From: a virus
IMG/VR virus record: IMGVR_UViG_3300048589_000533
Location: 1-21,421 of that record
Reading direction: 5' to 3' (one strand)
Length of the DNA: 21,421 nucleotides
Positions 19,693 to 21,421 of the stretch are shown here, one piece after another (position 1 is the stretch's first letter; each line of letters begins with the position of its first letter). The translations under genes were made by a program, and so were the position numbers. The notes under the pieces are model-generated. The model worked only from the letters and a program-made list of their open reading frames with translations. It searched no databases and was not told where the DNA came from.

Positions 19693-20492
19693 TGGCGGGC
19701 ACGATCCTCGTCCGCGAGGCACTGCGGCGAGCCTGCTACCTGCTGGGCGACCTGAGCCCGGTGCAGTTCCAGCGGCATCGGGAAACCGAGCTCGTTGACT
19801 TCCTGAACGATGGCGCCCTGGCCATCGTCAGCTACCTGCCCACGGCCGGCGCGCGGCTGGACACCGTCAAGCTCAAGCCGGGCACGCTGCAGAGCATCGA
19901 GTCGATCGCCGCAGCCGACTGCAAGCCCGCCGACGGCAGCACCCCGGTCGATCCGGTGCTGGGCATCAGCTTCCTTCACGCGACCCGCAACCGCGGCTCC
20001 AACGGCCTGGGCAACGGCCGCGCGCTGCGCGTCGTCGACCGCAAGATGCTGGACGCCGCGGACCCGGACTGGCACTCGACTTCGAAGGCCAAGACCGAGG
20101 TGTCGGCCTACATCTTCGACCCGGTGCTGCCCAAGTATTTCTGGGTCACGCCGCCGGTGTCGTCATCCACGCAGGTCTGGCTCGAGATCGCGCACAACGC
20201 GCAGCCGATCAAGGTGCCGAACACCGGCGCACCGGGCACCGAGCTCTACCTGGCCGGCGGCGCCAGCACGACGAAGATCCCGCTGCCCGACATCTACCTC
20301 GACGACCTCGTCAACTACGTGGTGGCCCGGGCGAACATGAACCATTCGGAGTGGGCCGACGCCGACAAGGCGAGCCACTTCACCGCGCTGTTCACGGCCT
20401 CGCTGAACGCCAAGGTCGCGGCGGCCACCGGCTCGAACCCCAACCTACGCCGGCTGCCGTTCGCGCCCGAGCCGGTGGGAGCGGCAACATGA
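19692..20492 (+). CDS. Head-tail adaptor-like protein (DUF6682 type)
   Basis: The 266-residue protein begins TILVREALRRACYLLGDLSP, then RHRETELVDFLNDGALAIVS. It has a central WHSTSKAKTEVSAYIFDPVL, PKYFWVTPPVSSSTQVWLEI and ends in helices (LDDLVNYVVARANMNHSEWA). This order is the one I associate with the phage adaptor family placed after N4-gp56-type capsids. It should sit under the portal and connect the head to the tail. The start is a TAATG overlap. The family name is from memory, so the general role is safer than the label. Confidence 0.8.
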   Translation: MAGTILVREALRRACYLLGDLSPVQFQRHRETELVDFLNDGALAIVSYLPTAGARLDTVKLKPGTLQSIESIAAADCKPADGSTPVDPVLGISFLHATRNRGSNGLGNGRALRVVDRKMLDAADPDWHSTSKAKTEVSAYIFDPVLPKYFWVTPPVSSSTQVWLEIAHNAQPIKVPNTGAPGTELYLAGGASTTKIPLPDIYLDDLVNYVVARANMNHSEWADADKASHFTALFTASLNAKVAAATGSNPNLRRLPFAPEPVGAAT

Positions 20493-21100
20493 AGTGGGAG
20501 CAGATGCTGCCGAACGTGCTGACGCATGCCGTCGGCTGCCCTGACCAGCTGGCGGTGGACCACCTGATCAAGGCGGCCCGGCGCTTCTGCGGCTCCACGC
20601 TGGTGTGGAACTACTCGACGCCGCCGATCGAGGCCTCGGCCGGCCTGGCGCTCTACACGCTGCAGATCCGTCCCGGCGAGGAACTGGTGCGCATGCTGAC
20701 CTGCGAGGTCAACGGCGCGACCTACGACGTGCCCAGCGGCATGACCGGCCGCTCGATGCAGCGGCGCAAGACCGGCAACACCTGCGTGCTGGAAGGCAAC
20801 AACGACTTCAGGCTGCAGCCGGCGCCCTACATGGACGGCCACCAGATCATCACCGACGTGGCGGTGAAGCCGGCCTTCGAGCGGCCCGCCGAGTGGCCGG
20901 ACGACCTCGAGGAGTTCATCGCCGACATCGCTGCCGGCGCGATCTCGACGCTGTGCGCGCTGCCGAACGTGACCTGGCGTGACGACAAGGTCGCCGTCGA
21001 TCAGGCCAACCGCTTCGCCGATCGCATCGGCACCGTGGCCTTCAAGGTCACCAAGGGCTTCGGCCGCTCGCGCCACGGCGCGGCAATCACCTGGTACTGA
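20489..21100 (+). CDS. Second head-tail connector-like protein (203 aa)
   Basis: The ATG overlaps the previous stop. The protein starts MKWEQMLPNVLTHAVGCPDQ and has an early helix (LAVDHLIKAARRFCGSTLVW). A beta-rich centre follows (LYTLQIRPGEELVRMLTCEV, then VLEGNNDFRLQPAPYMDGHQ), and the C-terminal helical part is WPDDLEEFIADIAAGAISTL. Its general plan is like that of the preceding adaptor, and it stands in the head-tail joining region. I do not recognise a named family with certainty. Confidence 0.75.
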   Translation: MKWEQMLPNVLTHAVGCPDQLAVDHLIKAARRFCGSTLVWNYSTPPIEASAGLALYTLQIRPGEELVRMLTCEVNGATYDVPSGMTGRSMQRRKTGNTCVLEGNNDFRLQPAPYMDGHQIITDVAVKPAFERPAEWPDDLEEFIADIAAGAISTLCALPNVTWRDDKVAVDQANRFADRIGTVAFKVTKGFGRSRHGAAITWY

Positions 21101-21102
21101 GC

Positions 21103-21421
21103 ATGGCCGACAACTACATCAAGCGCCCGAACGACGTTCTCGATGCCGAGTTCGACCTGCGCGACTTCGTCGCCTCGGTGGCGGCCCAGGGCGTGGCGCC
21201 GGGCGACGTGGCCTTCAAGCTGCGCAACGAGCCGGGCATCAGCGTCACGTCGGAGATGCCCGAGATCGGCCTGATCAAGATGCGCGTCAGCGGTGGTCTG
21301 GTCGGCCGCGTCTACCAGATCGGCGTCGAGGCATCGACCGCCGACGGTGACTCGATGGTGGAGATGTCCCGCGTGCGCGTGCGCGACCCCAGCCTGTTCG
21401 ACGCACTGCCGCCGGCGCCCA
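21103..21421 (+). CDS. Fibre-tail adaptor-like protein, N-terminal part
   Basis: The frame starts at the ATG at 21103, two bases after the previous stop, and is cut by the right window edge after about 106 residues. MADNYIKRPNDVLDAEFDLR and VASVAAQGVAPGDVAFKL are followed by beta-rich sequence (LIKMRVSGGLVGRVYQIGVE, then GDSMVEMSRVRVRDPSLFDA). This looks like the small Ig-like proteins that join the podovirus tail tube to its fibres or needle. The label rests on general shape and gene order. Confidence 0.65.
   Translation, partial: MADNYIKRPNDVLDAEFDLRDFVASVAAQGVAPGDVAFKLRNEPGISVTSEMPEIGLIKMRVSGGLVGRVYQIGVEASTADGDSMVEMSRVRVRDPSLFDALPPAP

Noticed and set aside
1-21421. tRNA, rRNA, integrase, attachment site or lysis genes
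   Set aside because: I looked for these and saw nothing that I could support; integration and lysis genes presumably lie outside the window.

Overview
The whole window looks like part of a temperate, podovirus-like bacteriophage (a prophage or a phage contig). I see no host housekeeping gene, rRNA, tRNA or integrase. The DNA is strongly GC-rich, with G/C-ending codons, and many genes start with GTG or TTG. Together with the gene families this suggests a high-GC proteobacterial host, such as Xanthomonadaceae or Burkholderiales. That host guess is an inference and not secure.

Left arm, read leftwards (1842 down to 1): an early operon begins at a consensus promoter (PL: TTGACA, 17 bp, TATTAT) and runs through two unrecognised proteins and three small membrane proteins. 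It ends in a RecE/DUF3799-type PD-(D/E)XK nuclease cut by the window edge. Most genes overlap by four bases (ATGA or GTGA).

Immunity region (about 1880-3925): a Xre-type repressor without a peptidase domain (from about 3835 leftwards) heads a leftward lysogenic cassette. The cassette holds three exported small proteins, one of them an HNH nuclease with a signal peptide, and a small cytosolic protein. A strong intrinsic terminator (1973-1994) lies downstream of it. Four copies of a 15-bp operator-like palindrome sit as two pairs, over PL and over the rightward promoter PR. In both pairs the centres are 25 bp apart. PR fires almost directly at the start codon of a Cro-like gene, so that mRNA is probably leaderless. 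A short rightward gene (2009-2236) lies between PL and the cassette.

Right early arm (3922-10819): Cro-like protein, an HTH/degenerate-HNH/AP2-like protein, a ribbon-helix-helix regulator, small zinc-type proteins, a winged-helix protein, a large orphan DNA cytosine-5 methyltransferase, a DUF1376 (YdaU-type) replication protein with iteron-like repeats inside its gene, a zinc-ribbon protein, a Myb/SANT-like double-HTH protein, RusA resolvase and several tiny proteins. Nearly all of these are coupled by four-base overlaps.

Between early and late genes (10820-11446) lies a 627-bp stretch with no convincing gene. It is full of inverted repeats, including a 22-bp arm pair closing two inner hairpins, and may encode a structured RNA.

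Late arm (11447-21421): small and large terminase, an unrecognised protein, P22-type portal, scaffold-like acidic protein, a possible CsrA-like protein, N4-gp56-type major capsid protein, a second head protein, a small Ala/Pro-rich protein, two head-tail adaptor-like proteins and the start of a fibre-tail adaptor-like protein. The 11-bp sequence CTTCCGTTGAC occurs three times: before the structured region, before the small terminase and before the capsid gene. In each case it contains a -35-like core and may mark late promoters.
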